The notes beneath the pieces were generated by a model. The model did no database searches, was not told where the DNA came from, and saw nothing but the letters and a program-made list of their open reading frames with translations. Positions 26,477 through 34,927 of a stretch of 64,000 bases of DNA are shown here, piece by piece; position 1 is the first letter of the stretch, and each line of letters opens with the position of its first letter. The DNA comes from Saccharothrix ecbatanensis (GTDB lineage Bacteria > Actinomycetota > Actinomycetes > Mycobacteriales > Pseudonocardiaceae), in contig NZ_JACHMO010000001.1 in assembly GCF_014205015.1 (NCBI RefSeq), positions 3,286,001 to 3,350,000 on the forward strand, written 5' to 3'. Position numbers and translations under genes: made by a program.

Positions 26477-28000
26477 ATGGGCGCCGGTTTCAGCGTAACG
26501 GGCGACGAGATCAACGACTTCGGCAATCGGCTTTCCGGGTCGTCCGACGTGGTGAGCACGGCGGCGGCCACGTTGGGCGTGATCGAGGTCCCGCCGGACA
26601 TGTTCGGCCCGGCCGCCCGCAATCAGGGCTTCACCGAGGCGATGGCGCAGACCACTCAGCGGATCACTGAACTGTTGGAGCGTGCCGCCGAAGCCGTCGA
26701 GAACGCCGCCGTGGGCACCAAGGCCACCGCGGCGGACTACGAGGCGGTGGAGGAGCAGAACGCCATGGGCTTCGGCAACATCGAAGGCGGCGAGCTGCCG
26801 CCCCCGTTGCCCGGTGGTGACGGCGGGTACCCGGTGACCGGCGGCGGCACGGGTTACCCGATGTCCGGCGACGGCGTGTACCCCGTGGATCCCATGATGA
26901 CCGGCGGCGACGGCATGTATCCCGCGGATCCCATGATGGCGGGTGACGGCACGGGTTATCCGATGCCCGGCGAGGACATGCTCTGGGCGGAGGTCCCGAC
27001 CGGGGGTTCCGGCGCTCCGCCCATGGGCAGCTTCGTGCCGCCGGAGATGACCGACCGGTCGTCGATCAAGCCGCCGGCGTCCGGTGATATGGGGCTGTCT
27101 TCCGCGCCGCCACCGTCGTTCGTGCCGCCACCGGTGCCACCGCTGCCATCAATGCCCGGCGGAACGTCACCGTCGTCCGCACCACCACCCACGTTCGTGC
27201 CCCCGCCGATGCCACCGCTGCCATCAATGCCCGGCGGAACGTCACCGTCGTCCGCACCACCACCCACGTTCGTGCCCCCGCCGATGCCGCCGCTCCCGTC
27301 AATGCCCGGCGGTACGAGGCCGTCTTCCGCACCACCACCGACGTTCACACCGCCACCGTTCACGCCGCCGTCCACGTCCGGCCGCACCGTGCCGGCTTCC
27401 GCGCCGACGCCGTTCACGCCTCCCCCGTTCACCCCGCCACGACCGCAGGTGCCCGTCACACAGCTCCCCGGTGCCACCCTTCGCGGAGACCAGTTCCGCC
27501 GCGTCCCCAAGATCGAGGCCGTCCGCAATCGGCTCGACACCGACCTGAGCACCACGCGCCCGACGACCGACCGGACCCTGCACAAACTGCTACCGGTCAA
27601 CCCGCCCGACCTGTTCACCCGTAGTGGCGGTGGCGGTGGCGGCGGTACCCCACCGGTCTCGAGCTTCGGCATCGCGTCCGATGGTGGTTTCGGCGGCCCA
27701 CCGCCGCCCGGTCCGCCTGCCACCTTCAGCAGCCTGAGCCCGGCGCCGCCCAGCGCCGGGCCGGTTCCTCCCACCGGAGGACCACAGGTCGGCATGCCCG
27801 GTGGTTCCAGCGGCCCGCCCCCGGCAGGCATGCCCTTGGGCGGCACGGGTCCCGGTGGCGGCCAAGGCGGCGACCAGGAGCGCAAGACGGCCTCGTACAT
27901 CAAGGGCGAGGACCTGTTCACCATGACCGACGTGAACCCGCCGCCCCCGGTGATCGGTGACACGCCACCGCCCACGCCCACTCCCCCGCCCGCCAACTAG
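26477..28000 (+). CDS. ESX substrate-like protein with proline-rich repeat region
   Basis: 507 residues from ATG 26477, behind GGAGGACAGGG. The first 95 residues form an EspC/WXG-like helical hairpin ending in YEAVEEQNA, which fits the YxxxD/E type VII export signal. Residues ~100-480 are Pro/Gly-rich, with three 25-residue repeats (LPSMPGGTSPSSAPPPTFVP) and a conserved-looking island near 335-375 (FRRVPKIEAVRNRLDTDLST). The C-terminus (SYIKGEDLFTMTD then PPPVIGD) matches the end of the 22489-24135 protein. Likely exported and cell-wall exposed. Confidence 0.78.
   Translation: MGAGFSVTGDEINDFGNRLSGSSDVVSTAAATLGVIEVPPDMFGPAARNQGFTEAMAQTTQRITELLERAAEAVENAAVGTKATAADYEAVEEQNAMGFGNIEGGELPPPLPGGDGGYPVTGGGTGYPMSGDGVYPVDPMMTGGDGMYPADPMMAGDGTGYPMPGEDMLWAEVPTGGSGAPPMGSFVPPEMTDRSSIKPPASGDMGLSSAPPPSFVPPPVPPLPSMPGGTSPSSAPPPTFVPPPMPPLPSMPGGTSPSSAPPPTFVPPPMPPLPSMPGGTRPSSAPPPTFTPPPFTPPSTSGRTVPASAPTPFTPPPFTPPRPQVPVTQLPGATLRGDQFRRVPKIEAVRNRLDTDLSTTRPTTDRTLHKLLPVNPPDLFTRSGGGGGGGTPPVSSFGIASDGGFGGPPPPGPPATFSSLSPAPPSAGPVPPTGGPQVGMPGGSSGPPPAGMPLGGTGPGGGQGGDQERKTASYIKGEDLFTMTDVNPPPPVIGDTPPPTPTPPPAN
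27137..27361 (+). repeat. 75-bp tandem repeat inside the proline-rich gene
   Basis: Two near-identical 75-bp units (27137-27211, 27212-27286) and a third, diverged one to about 27361 encode a 25-residue proline-rich unit. The near identity at DNA level indicates recent expansion or homogenisation. Confidence 0.85.
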
Positions 28001-28024
28001 CCCGACCGCGAGGACGACCGCACC

Positions 28025-28372
28025 ATGACCACTTTCGAACCGGGGCCGACCCCCGGCACCACACCCGGTTTCGACGTCGACCTCACCGCGTTGGTCACGC
28101 ACCAGCAACACCTCGGCGCGGTCCTCGAGCAGCTGGCGGACGCATTGCAGGCCGCGTCCGGCACGCACCTGCCCGAGGAGGCATTCGGGCCGTTCGGCGC
28201 TCCGCTGGCGGCGGCGATCAACCCCACTGCCGAGGAGGCGCGGCGCGCGTTCGAGCGGGCCGTCGAGTCGGTGGGCGCCCATCAGGACGGCATGCTCCGC
28301 ACCGTTCGCGACTACGACGAGGTCGAGCGTGCGAACGCGGACATGCTGCACATCCGCGAAGTGGAGTCGTGA
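28025..28372 (+). CDS. EspC/WXG100-like small type VII substrate
   Basis: 115 residues. A helix-turn-helix hairpin of WXG100 size, without the W-x-G itself. The end of helix two carries RDYDEVERANADML, in which YDEVE fits the YxxxD/E C-terminal secretion signal. Such proteins form heterodimers with larger partners. Its stop overlaps the next gene, which is the obvious partner. It is separated from the preceding gene by only 24 bp. Confidence 0.75.
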   Translation: MTTFEPGPTPGTTPGFDVDLTALVTHQQHLGAVLEQLADALQAASGTHLPEEAFGPFGAPLAAAINPTAEEARRAFERAVESVGAHQDGMLRTVRDYDEVERANADMLHIREVES

Positions 28373-29007
28373 TGACGGAGCTGACGACCACAACTCCCCC
28401 ACCGACCAAGGGACTGCGCCGCGCCGACGAGCTCCGCGAGATCAAGGAGTCGGTGCGGCGCAACGACTGGGCGGACCCTGACAGCGTCGTGGTTCCCGGC
28501 GGCACGTCCGCGCTCGGCCCGGCCCCGGATCCGGTGGACGCGTTGTCGAACACCAACATCCCCGGCCTGCTCGACCAACTGCGGCCGTTGCGCGATGCCC
28601 AGCAGTGGTTCGCCGGGGACCCGGCCGCGGTCACCGAGTACGCGGACAAGTGGCAGCGCGTGGCCGACCTGGCACGGGAAGCCGGCACCCGCTTCGACAC
28701 CAGCGTTCGCCGGCACACCGCGGACTGGGGCGGCGAGGCGGGAGTCCGGTACCGGGAGAACGCCACCACCCAACAGGACGACCTGGACCTGGTGGTCGAG
28801 GCGGCGGAGTCGATCGTCGCCCTCGTGACCGCCGCCGGAGACATGGCGGGCAGCTCCCGCGCACAGATCCAGGAGTCGGTGACGCACTGCGTCAACGACA
28901 TCATCACCCGGCTGCCCGACTACTACAACGTGCTCAACTCCGGCCACCCCGCCGCGCTGAACCACGTGCTCGCCGACGTCGCCGCCATCGTGGACGCCTG
29001 GGCCTGA
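28372..29007 (+). CDS. WXG100-superfamily partner protein
   Basis: 211 residues; ATG 28372 overlaps the previous stop by one base (an in-frame GTG at 28369 gives a 4-bp overlap). A ~60-residue charged/Pro-rich start is followed by a four-helix-like domain with VRRHTADWGGEAGVRYRENA, where WGG is the W-x-G turn. It probably dimerises with the 115-residue EspC-like protein. It stands directly before the putative toxin gene, as helper proteins of LXG/WXG toxins do. Confidence 0.72.
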   Translation: MTELTTTTPPPTKGLRRADELREIKESVRRNDWADPDSVVVPGGTSALGPAPDPVDALSNTNIPGLLDQLRPLRDAQQWFAGDPAAVTEYADKWQRVADLAREAGTRFDTSVRRHTADWGGEAGVRYRENATTQQDDLDLVVEAAESIVALVTAAGDMAGSSRAQIQESVTHCVNDIITRLPDYYNVLNSGHPAALNHVLADVAAIVDAWA

Positions 29008-29027
29008 CCTCACCGAGGAGACCTCCG

Positions 29028-30017
29028 TTGCCGCCACCCGCTCGCCGCACCACCCCGCCGCCCAGCACGAATCGTCGTAGTCGGTCGTTGCCCCCGCCAT
29101 CCCGATCGAGCGGGCCGGTTTCCAGTCCGCAACGCGCATCGTCACCGCCGCCGCAGATGGGCAATCCCGCGCACCGGCCGATTTCGCCGATCGCGCTCGG
29201 TGCCCAGCGCAACGCCAGCGAGCTCAACCGGACCGGTCAGACGGTGCAGCAGTTGCTGGGCAACACCACTCCGCGACCGTCCCCGTCCACCACCCCACCA
29301 CCCGGGCGACCTGCCACACCGCCGATCCCTCCCCCACCCTTGCTATGGGGCAAGACGGACCCGCACGGGGCGGACATCGCGTTCACGTCGGACCGGGTGG
29401 AAGTTGTTACGCTGAGGGGCAAGAACGGAAAACCTGTCGGCATATCCTTCCCGACGAAGGCAGACGACGCGGTCGAATTGCGAGAATGGGCGCGCGTACA
29501 TCGGAACAGTGATAAATCCTACGTTCCCAACTGGTACCCCGGCAAAGAGGACCTACCGAATTCCAGTGTGCGTGCTCCGTGGCACGATCCGCAGAACCCG
29601 AAGGTTCCGTTCTACGCGCATGCGCACGCGGACCCTCACCGTTTCCAGGTTGGCGTCCGCAGGAACACGGGCCAGCCGGGTCACCCAGTCGTCGGCTACC
29701 AGTCGGTCGACATCAACGGCACCACCCACGGGCAACTGCTCCGCGAAAACAGGCGTTTTCAGCAGGCGTCGCAGAGCGACCCGACGCTACCGGTGGTCTA
29801 CCTGTCGTGCCGGAGCGGAAGCCCTTATGGTAGCGCGGCCGCTGATTCAGCGAATGTCCTTCACGGTACGCACAGTGGCCACGGTACGCACAGTGGCAGA
29901 GTCTTCGCACCGACCGGCGAAGGTGTCCGGATTTGGGATCCCGGCGAATCGTGGTACGGCGTGAAACCGGGAAAGCACAACGGAAGAACGTTCCGGGGAG
30001 AATTTCGGGAGTTCTGA
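29028..30017 (+). CDS. Putative type VII-exported toxin with His/Cys C-terminal domain
   Basis: 329 residues from TTG 29028, preceded by GAGGAGA. The first ~105 residues are a Pro/Ser/Arg linker; the compact domain starts near LLWGKTDPHGADIAFTSDRV. In it, FYAHAHADPHRFQV followed ~75 residues later by LPVVYLSCRSGSPYG resembles the His and Cys strands of clan CD (caspase-like/CHAT/'lonely Cys') peptidase-like domains (inference from pattern). The DNA of this domain is noticeably richer in A/T than the flanking genes. This fits an exchangeable polymorphic-toxin tip. It follows a WXG partner pair and precedes a candidate immunity or accessory gene. Confidence 0.6.
   Translation: MPPPARRTTPPPSTNRRSRSLPPPSRSSGPVSSPQRASSPPPQMGNPAHRPISPIALGAQRNASELNRTGQTVQQLLGNTTPRPSPSTTPPPGRPATPPIPPPPLLWGKTDPHGADIAFTSDRVEVVTLRGKNGKPVGISFPTKADDAVELREWARVHRNSDKSYVPNWYPGKEDLPNSSVRAPWHDPQNPKVPFYAHAHADPHRFQVGVRRNTGQPGHPVVGYQSVDINGTTHGQLLRENRRFQQASQSDPTLPVVYLSCRSGSPYGSAAADSANVLHGTHSGHGTHSGRVFAPTGEGVRIWDPGESWYGVKPGKHNGRTFRGEFREF
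29862..29897 (+). repeat. 18-bp perfect tandem duplication in the toxin domain
   Basis: CACGGTACGCACAGTGGC is repeated exactly (29862-29879, 29880-29897) and inserts a second HGTHSG-type hexapeptide into the C-terminal domain, in frame. Confidence 0.9.
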
Positions 30018-30073
30018 CGGTTATAGGCTGGAGTGATCCGGGCTACCTTCGCGAGGAAGAGGTGGTGTGAGCA

Positions 30074-30616
30074 ATGATGGATCAGGAATCGTCCCCTTCC
30101 GGGCATGACGACTGGGCCGTGCTGGTCGATCCCGGATGGCGGCCAGGCTTCCCGGACGACCAGCCGCCGGCCCGGGCGATGGTGGGCGGCTGGCCACTGG
30201 ACGAGCAGGGCAACCCGGGGCTGTTCCAGCCCAACCCCGACTTCGTGCCGGCGAACGCCGACTCGCCGACCGATCCGGTCGACGCGGTGCTGCGACTGAT
30301 CAACCGGGGTGAAGCGGACGTGGACGCGCTGATCCCGACGATCCGGAACGCCGTGCTGGAGGTCGCCGTGTCCGAGGACGGCCGACTCCTGACCGGGCCC
30401 GCCCCCGATGGCGCGCCCTGCGTCGCGGTGGCCACGGCCGCCGTGCACCGCAAACGGGTCGGCACCGAGCACTGGGGCCAGATCACCGCCGACCAATTGG
30501 TCCAGGTCCTGCCGGAGGACACGGACATCCTGCTCAACCCGGACGGCCCAGCCTCCATGCGGCTGGTCGCGAGCGCCATGCGCGCGAACGTCGAGCAGGA
30601 CCCCGGCGCACGCTGA
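30074..30616 (+). CDS. Type VII secretion system-associated protein (SseB-like)
   Basis: 180 residues from ATG 30074. The sequence starts WAVLVDPGWRPGFPDDQPPA and has PLDEQGNPGLFQPNPDFVP, the pattern I know from actinobacterial proteins named type VII secretion system-associated protein. Those have an SseB-like fold with the C-terminal EDTDILLNPDGPASMRLVAS strand pair. No membrane segment. It begins 56 bp after the toxin-like gene, so it may be that protein's immunity or loading factor; this is inference. Confidence 0.65.
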   Translation: MMDQESSPSGHDDWAVLVDPGWRPGFPDDQPPARAMVGGWPLDEQGNPGLFQPNPDFVPANADSPTDPVDAVLRLINRGEADVDALIPTIRNAVLEVAVSEDGRLLTGPAPDGAPCVAVATAAVHRKRVGTEHWGQITADQLVQVLPEDTDILLNPDGPASMRLVASAMRANVEQDPGAR

Positions 30617-30795
30617 CCAGCCCGTCCACAACCTGCTCACGGCCGCTCAAAGCGCGGTCGACGTTGTGTCCAGCGGCATCGGCACCACGGCGAGGTCGTG
30701 ATGTCGGTGCGCACGCTGTCCACTCCACCTTCCGCAACCCAACGTTGATCGTCGCCTGAATCGGCGACCTCGCCGATGATTGAGAGGAAACACCA

Positions 30796-31377
30796 GTGGA
30801 AACCACGGACGAGGTCGCACGGCTGATCACCGAATGGCGGGCCGGTGTCACCGAGCAGGCCCAGCGGTTCGACGCGGCGCGCCGCGCGATCGATGACGTG
30901 TCGGTGACGGAGACCGCCGCCAGCGGAGCCATCGTGCTCACCGTGGCGTCCTCCGGCATCCCGACCGACCTGCGGCTCGGTGGCGACGTCGACCGGATGA
31001 AGCCGGACCAGATCGCCGGCCAGATCATGGTCTGCCTGCGGCGCGCCCAGGCGCGGTTGGCCGACCGGGTTGGCGCGGTCGTCGCCGACACCATCGGTGA
31101 CGCCGCCGGCGGCCAGGCCATCGCCGAGGAGTACCACAACCGCTTCCCGCCCCTGTCCGATGAGGCCGGCGAGCCGCCGTCACCGTTGGCGGAGAATCTC
31201 GGTTTCGGACTGTCCGACATGGACACCGAGCCGGCACCACCCGCCGCCACGGCCGTCCAGGACCGGCACGCACGACCAGGACCTCCGGCAATGGCCGCGT
31301 CCGTCACCCCGGCCAGGACGACGCGCCGCGCACCGGGCGACAACGACGACGAGGACTGGGAGGCGCCACTGTGGTGA
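30796..31377 (+). CDS. Second YbaB/EbfC-like protein of the type VII locus
   Basis: 193 residues from GTG 30796 after GAGAGGAAA. The EbfC pattern recurs: helix, strand pair (SGAIVLTVASSGIPTDLRLG) and a long helix (QIMVCLRRAQARLADRVGAV). The tail is Pro/Ala-rich and ends DDEDWEAPLW. Arrangement and acidic-Trp end repeat those of 24899-25435, so the two are paralogues. The 179 bp before the start hold no gene. In the first copy the next gene starts inside the stop; here only a stub follows. Confidence 0.7.
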   Translation: METTDEVARLITEWRAGVTEQAQRFDAARRAIDDVSVTETAASGAIVLTVASSGIPTDLRLGGDVDRMKPDQIAGQIMVCLRRAQARLADRVGAVVADTIGDAAGGQAIAEEYHNRFPPLSDEAGEPPSPLAENLGFGLSDMDTEPAPPAATAVQDRHARPGPPAMAASVTPARTTRRAPGDNDDEDWEAPLW

Positions 31378-31499
31378 CCGCTGGGATCCTCGTCGAGCTG
31401 CCGGTCACCCCCGCCGCACTGGTGACGGCCGGTGCCCGTTCGGGCAACCTCGACCGGACTGGTGACACCGCGACAGGTCGTGGCTACCGTGGCCGATGA
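31374..31499 (+). pseudogene. 41-codon stub after the second EbfC-like gene
   Basis: GTG 31374 overlaps the preceding stop exactly as the WXG-membrane gene overlaps the first EbfC-like gene, and both begin (M)VT. It runs only to 31499 and has no domain, so it may be the start of a lost paralogue. Weak evidence. Confidence 0.3.
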
Positions 31500-32920
31500 T
31501 CATGAGTGCCGAGCACGTCTCGGACGGGAAGATGTTCAGGAAGGACGACGTGCCCATGACCGGCGGACACAGGTTGGGTGTTGGCGAGAGCCTGCGACGG
31601 CAATCGCTGACCTCGCTCAACGACGCTTTCACGCTCAAGCACTTCGGCGTCGACGAGCTCATCCTGGTGCGCAACCACGATCGCGAGCCGCTGTGGTGGT
31701 CCAGCGACTTCCACCCCGAGGACTGGTGGCAGAAGCGCTCGGGCACCGGGGTCAGTGACGTCACGCTGCAACCGGACGGCAACCTCGTCGCGCACGACGA
31801 GGACGGCACCCCGTTGTGGTCCACCGGCACGGCGGGCAGCGGCGCCGAGCTGCTGGAGGTCCGTGACGACGGTGACGTCGTCCTGCTGGACGGCGCCGGC
31901 GACATCGTGTGGCACACCGACACCGCGACCGCGGACGTCACGCTGCCGCCGTTCCCCGTGGCACGCGGCGACCACATGCTGGTCGGGCAGAGCCTCGCCG
32001 ACCAGAGCCTCACCTCCCCCAACGGCCAGTACGTGCTGGTCCACGACCGCCGGCACGGCGGCACGTTCCTCTACGGGCCACAGGGTCAGATCACCAACTG
32101 GTACTACTCGGTCCCGAGCACCTACCCGGATTCATTCGGCACCCGGCTGGTGCTGGAAGAGGACGGTCTGTTCCTGCGGTGGTGCAAGGACGAGATCAAC
32201 GGTGAGGACGTGCGTGGCCTGCGCAAGGCGTGGGACAGCCTCACCACACCTCGATTCCCGTTCCACCCCAAGCAGATCGTGGTCCGCGACAGCGGCGATC
32301 TGGAGATGCTGGACGCCGACGGCGAAGTCATGTGGCGCAACGGGTACACACGCGACCATGCCAAGTTCGCGCGATCCTCGAACCGGCCGCGGGCGAAGAC
32401 GACCCGCAAGTCCGCCCGCCGGTCCAAGGTTCCGGCGGGCACCCCACGGCTGCCGCCCACCGACGAGACGGTGCCCTTGGTGCGCACCGACTTCTCCGAC
32501 AACGAAGCCTGGGCCGCCACCTGCGCTCAAATCGCGTTGCCACGACACTTCTCCGAAGACGACATCTTCACCGCGGACGTGGAACCAGTGGACAACGCCG
32601 CGTACGCCGGATTGACCGCCGCACAACTCGTCACACTGGTCCCCGCCGACGCGGAGTGCGCAATCCTGCTGGTCGCCGACACCACGACCATGGAATCAGC
32701 CGAACACCACGTCCTGGTCGTCGACCTCGACGATGACGACATCGACAACCGCGGTCGCACCTTCCGCGCGACACCGCCGGCCATCCCGGAGATCGAAACC
32801 AACCTGTCACTGGCCAACATGGACTGGGAGTACTTCGCCGACTCCGCGGATGACGACGGCGTCGTCCGCCCGATGCTCGCCGAAGTCAGACCCAGCGGCG
32901 TGGACACAGCCGCTGACTAA
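31496..32920 (+). CDS. Bulb-type lectin protein with C-terminal DUF6924-like domain
   Basis: 474 residues from ATG 31496 (31502 and 31557 are alternatives). Residues ~25-130 and ~160-290 are two beta-prism lectin (B_lectin) modules; the mannose-site motif is best preserved as LQPDGNLVAHDEDG. A basic linker (KTTRKSARRSK) leads to a C-terminal ~140-residue domain: VRTDFSDNEAWAATCAQIAL, then VDNAAYAGLTAAQLVTLVP and SLANMDWEYFADSADDDGVV. This is the DUF6924 pattern as I remember it. There is no signal peptide, so export, if any, would be by type VII or another route. Confidence 0.78.
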   Translation: MIMSAEHVSDGKMFRKDDVPMTGGHRLGVGESLRRQSLTSLNDAFTLKHFGVDELILVRNHDREPLWWSSDFHPEDWWQKRSGTGVSDVTLQPDGNLVAHDEDGTPLWSTGTAGSGAELLEVRDDGDVVLLDGAGDIVWHTDTATADVTLPPFPVARGDHMLVGQSLADQSLTSPNGQYVLVHDRRHGGTFLYGPQGQITNWYYSVPSTYPDSFGTRLVLEEDGLFLRWCKDEINGEDVRGLRKAWDSLTTPRFPFHPKQIVVRDSGDLEMLDADGEVMWRNGYTRDHAKFARSSNRPRAKTTRKSARRSKVPAGTPRLPPTDETVPLVRTDFSDNEAWAATCAQIALPRHFSEDDIFTADVEPVDNAAYAGLTAAQLVTLVPADAECAILLVADTTTMESAEHHVLVVDLDDDDIDNRGRTFRATPPAIPEIETNLSLANMDWEYFADSADDDGVVRPMLAEVRPSGVDTAAD

Positions 32921-33004
32921 CCCCGCGTTCGTTCTGCTCCTGAGCCAGTGACGCGGTCGCCGTGACCGTGCCGGCGGTGAGGCGAGCCTGAGGGCAGACG
33001 CCTG

Positions 33005-34021
33005 TCACGCCGAGCGGTCCAGGACGTCGGGCTTGACCCTGTGGGCCAGGGGCAGACCACGGGACCAGCGGTCGAGTTCGTCCAGTGCCAGTGCGGTCAT
33101 CCGGCTCAGCTCGTTGCCCAGCGAGCCCGCCACGTGGGGAGTGAGCGTGACGTTGGGCAGGGTGAACAAGGGCGAATCGGGTGGCAGGACTTCGGGTTCC
33201 GTCACGTCGAGCACGGCGTGCAACCGACCCTGGCGCAACTCCGCGACCAACGCGTCGGTGTCGATCAGGGAGCCGCGCGAGGTGTTGACGACCGTAGCGC
33301 CGGTGGGCATCAGGGCCAGCCGGCGGCGGTCCAGGAGGCGGCGGGTCTCGGGCAGTTCCGGCGCGTGCAGGCTCACCACATGGCACTGGCGGACCAGTTC
33401 GTCGATCCCGACGACGGTCACGCCCAGGGCGGCGGCCTCCGCCTCGGTCAGGTAGGGGTCGGTGACCAGCACCTCGAAGTCGAACGGCCGCAGTAGCTCG
33501 ATCACCCTCCGGCCGATCTTGGACGCACCGACGATGCCCACCCGCCGGTCGTAGTTGCCCAGCCACGGGAACAGCGCCTGCCAGTCCTGCACGACACGGG
33601 TCCGGCGGTAGTGCTCGGCGATGGCCGGTATCCGCTTGTTGCCCATGAGGATGGCGGCGACGGTGTACTCGGCCACCGGCAGCGCGTTGGCGGCGGCGGC
33701 CGACGACACCGCGATGCCGCGTCGCCAGCAGGCGTCGGTGACGTGGTGCTTCACCGAACCCGCCGCGTGCACGACGGCCCGCAGCCGGGGCGCGTCGCGC
33801 AGCACCTGCTCGTCCACCGGCGGGCAGCCCCACCCGGTGAACAGCACCTCGGTGTCGGCGAGTGCGGCCTTGGCCCGGTCGGTGGTGAAGTCCTCGACCA
33901 CCAGGGTGGGGTCGACGTCGGCGAGTCGCACGAGCCGGCGGGTGGCAGGCTCGTCGAGCAGCCACCGGGCCACCCGCTGCTGCATCGCCACCAGGGTCCG
34001 GGGACGGGGGTTGGAGGACAC
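33005..34021 (-). CDS. D-isomer-specific 2-hydroxyacid dehydrogenase
   Basis: 338 residues. The NAD-binding domain has GIVGASKIGRRVIELLRPFD (a variant GxGxxG, with GAS in place of GxG). The catalytic Arg lies in VVNTSRGSLIDTDAL, Glu in VTEPEVLPPDSPL and His in TLTPHVAGSLGNE. It would interconvert a 2-hydroxyacid and a 2-ketoacid with NAD(P)H. It ends the minus-strand transport operon, nine bp after the permease stop, so it may process a sugar acid released from the imported glycan. Substrate unknown. Confidence 0.88.
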   Translation of the reverse strand: MSSNPRPRTLVAMQQRVARWLLDEPATRRLVRLADVDPTLVVEDFTTDRAKAALADTEVLFTGWGCPPVDEQVLRDAPRLRAVVHAAGSVKHHVTDACWRRGIAVSSAAAANALPVAEYTVAAILMGNKRIPAIAEHYRRTRVVQDWQALFPWLGNYDRRVGIVGASKIGRRVIELLRPFDFEVLVTDPYLTEAEAAALGVTVVGIDELVRQCHVVSLHAPELPETRRLLDRRRLALMPTGATVVNTSRGSLIDTDALVAELRQGRLHAVLDVTEPEVLPPDSPLFTLPNVTLTPHVAGSLGNELSRMTALALDELDRWSRGLPLAHRVKPDVLDRSA

Positions 34022-34030
34022 GCGCGCTCC

Positions 34031-34927
34031 CTACTTCACGGCGCCGGACGTCATGCCGGCCCGCCAGTGTCGTTGCAGGGACAGGAATGCGACGAGCACG
34101 GGGACGACCGCCAGCAGCGCGCCGGTGATGGTCAACGGGTAGTACTCGGGCTGGGTGGTCACCACCGCGTGCCACGCGTACAGGCCGAGGCTCAACGGGT
34201 AGAGGTCCTGGTCGGACAGCATCACCAGGGGCAGGAAGAAGTTGTTCCAGATCCCGGTGAACTGGAACAGGAAGATGGTGACGAACCCCGGCATGAGCAT
34301 CCGCAGCGAAATGGCCCAGAACGTGGTCAACTCGCTCGCGCCGTCCACCCGCGCCGCCTCCAGCACCTCGGCGGGCACGTACCCGGCGCTGAAGATCCGT
34401 GCGAGGTACACGCCGAACGGGTTCACCAGCACCGGCACGAACACCGACCAGAAGGTGTTGACGACCCCCAGCTCAGAGGCCAGCAGGTACAGCGGCAGCG
34501 CCAGCGCGGTGCTCGGCACCAGCACGCCGAGCAGCACGAAGCCGAACAGCTTCTCCTTGCCGGGGAACGTGAACTTGTCGAACACGTAACCCGCCATCAC
34601 CGAGATGAACGCGCCGATCCCGGCGCCGCCCACCGCGTACAGCAGGCTGTTGACGTACCACCGCAGGTACACGCCGTTGTCGGCGGCGGCCAGGTTGGCG
34701 ACGTTGTCGAACAGGCGGAACTCGGTGAGCGTGAACGGGTTGCCGTACAGGTCGCCCAGGCCCTTGGTGGCCGAGACGAGCAGCCACGTCAGCGGCAGCA
34801 CGGTGTAGGCGGTGGCCAGCACCAGCACGGCGTTGACGACGACCTTCGACGCCCAGGGTGGTCGGCGGCCCGGCGTGACGTCGGGGCGGACCGATGCGGT
34901 GCGGGTGGTGAGGTCGGTGGCGGTCAT
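34031..34927 (-). CDS. Carbohydrate ABC transporter permease (MalG-like)
   Basis: 298 residues, six membrane helices, and the EAA loop EAARVDGASELTTFWAISLR that docks the ATPase. The N-terminus is cytoplasmic and Arg/Thr-rich. The ATG at 34927 overlaps the stop of the MalF-like gene by 4 bp. It is the second permease of a CUT1 sugar importer. No ATPase gene is present, so a shared MsiK-type ATPase encoded elsewhere is likely. Confidence 0.93.
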   Translation of the reverse strand: MTATDLTTRTASVRPDVTPGRRPPWASKVVVNAVLVLATAYTVLPLTWLLVSATKGLGDLYGNPFTLTEFRLFDNVANLAAADNGVYLRWYVNSLLYAVGGAGIGAFISVMAGYVFDKFTFPGKEKLFGFVLLGVLVPSTALALPLYLLASELGVVNTFWSVFVPVLVNPFGVYLARIFSAGYVPAEVLEAARVDGASELTTFWAISLRMLMPGFVTIFLFQFTGIWNNFFLPLVMLSDQDLYPLSLGLYAWHAVVTTQPEYYPLTITGALLAVVPVLVAFLSLQRHWRAGMTSGAVK

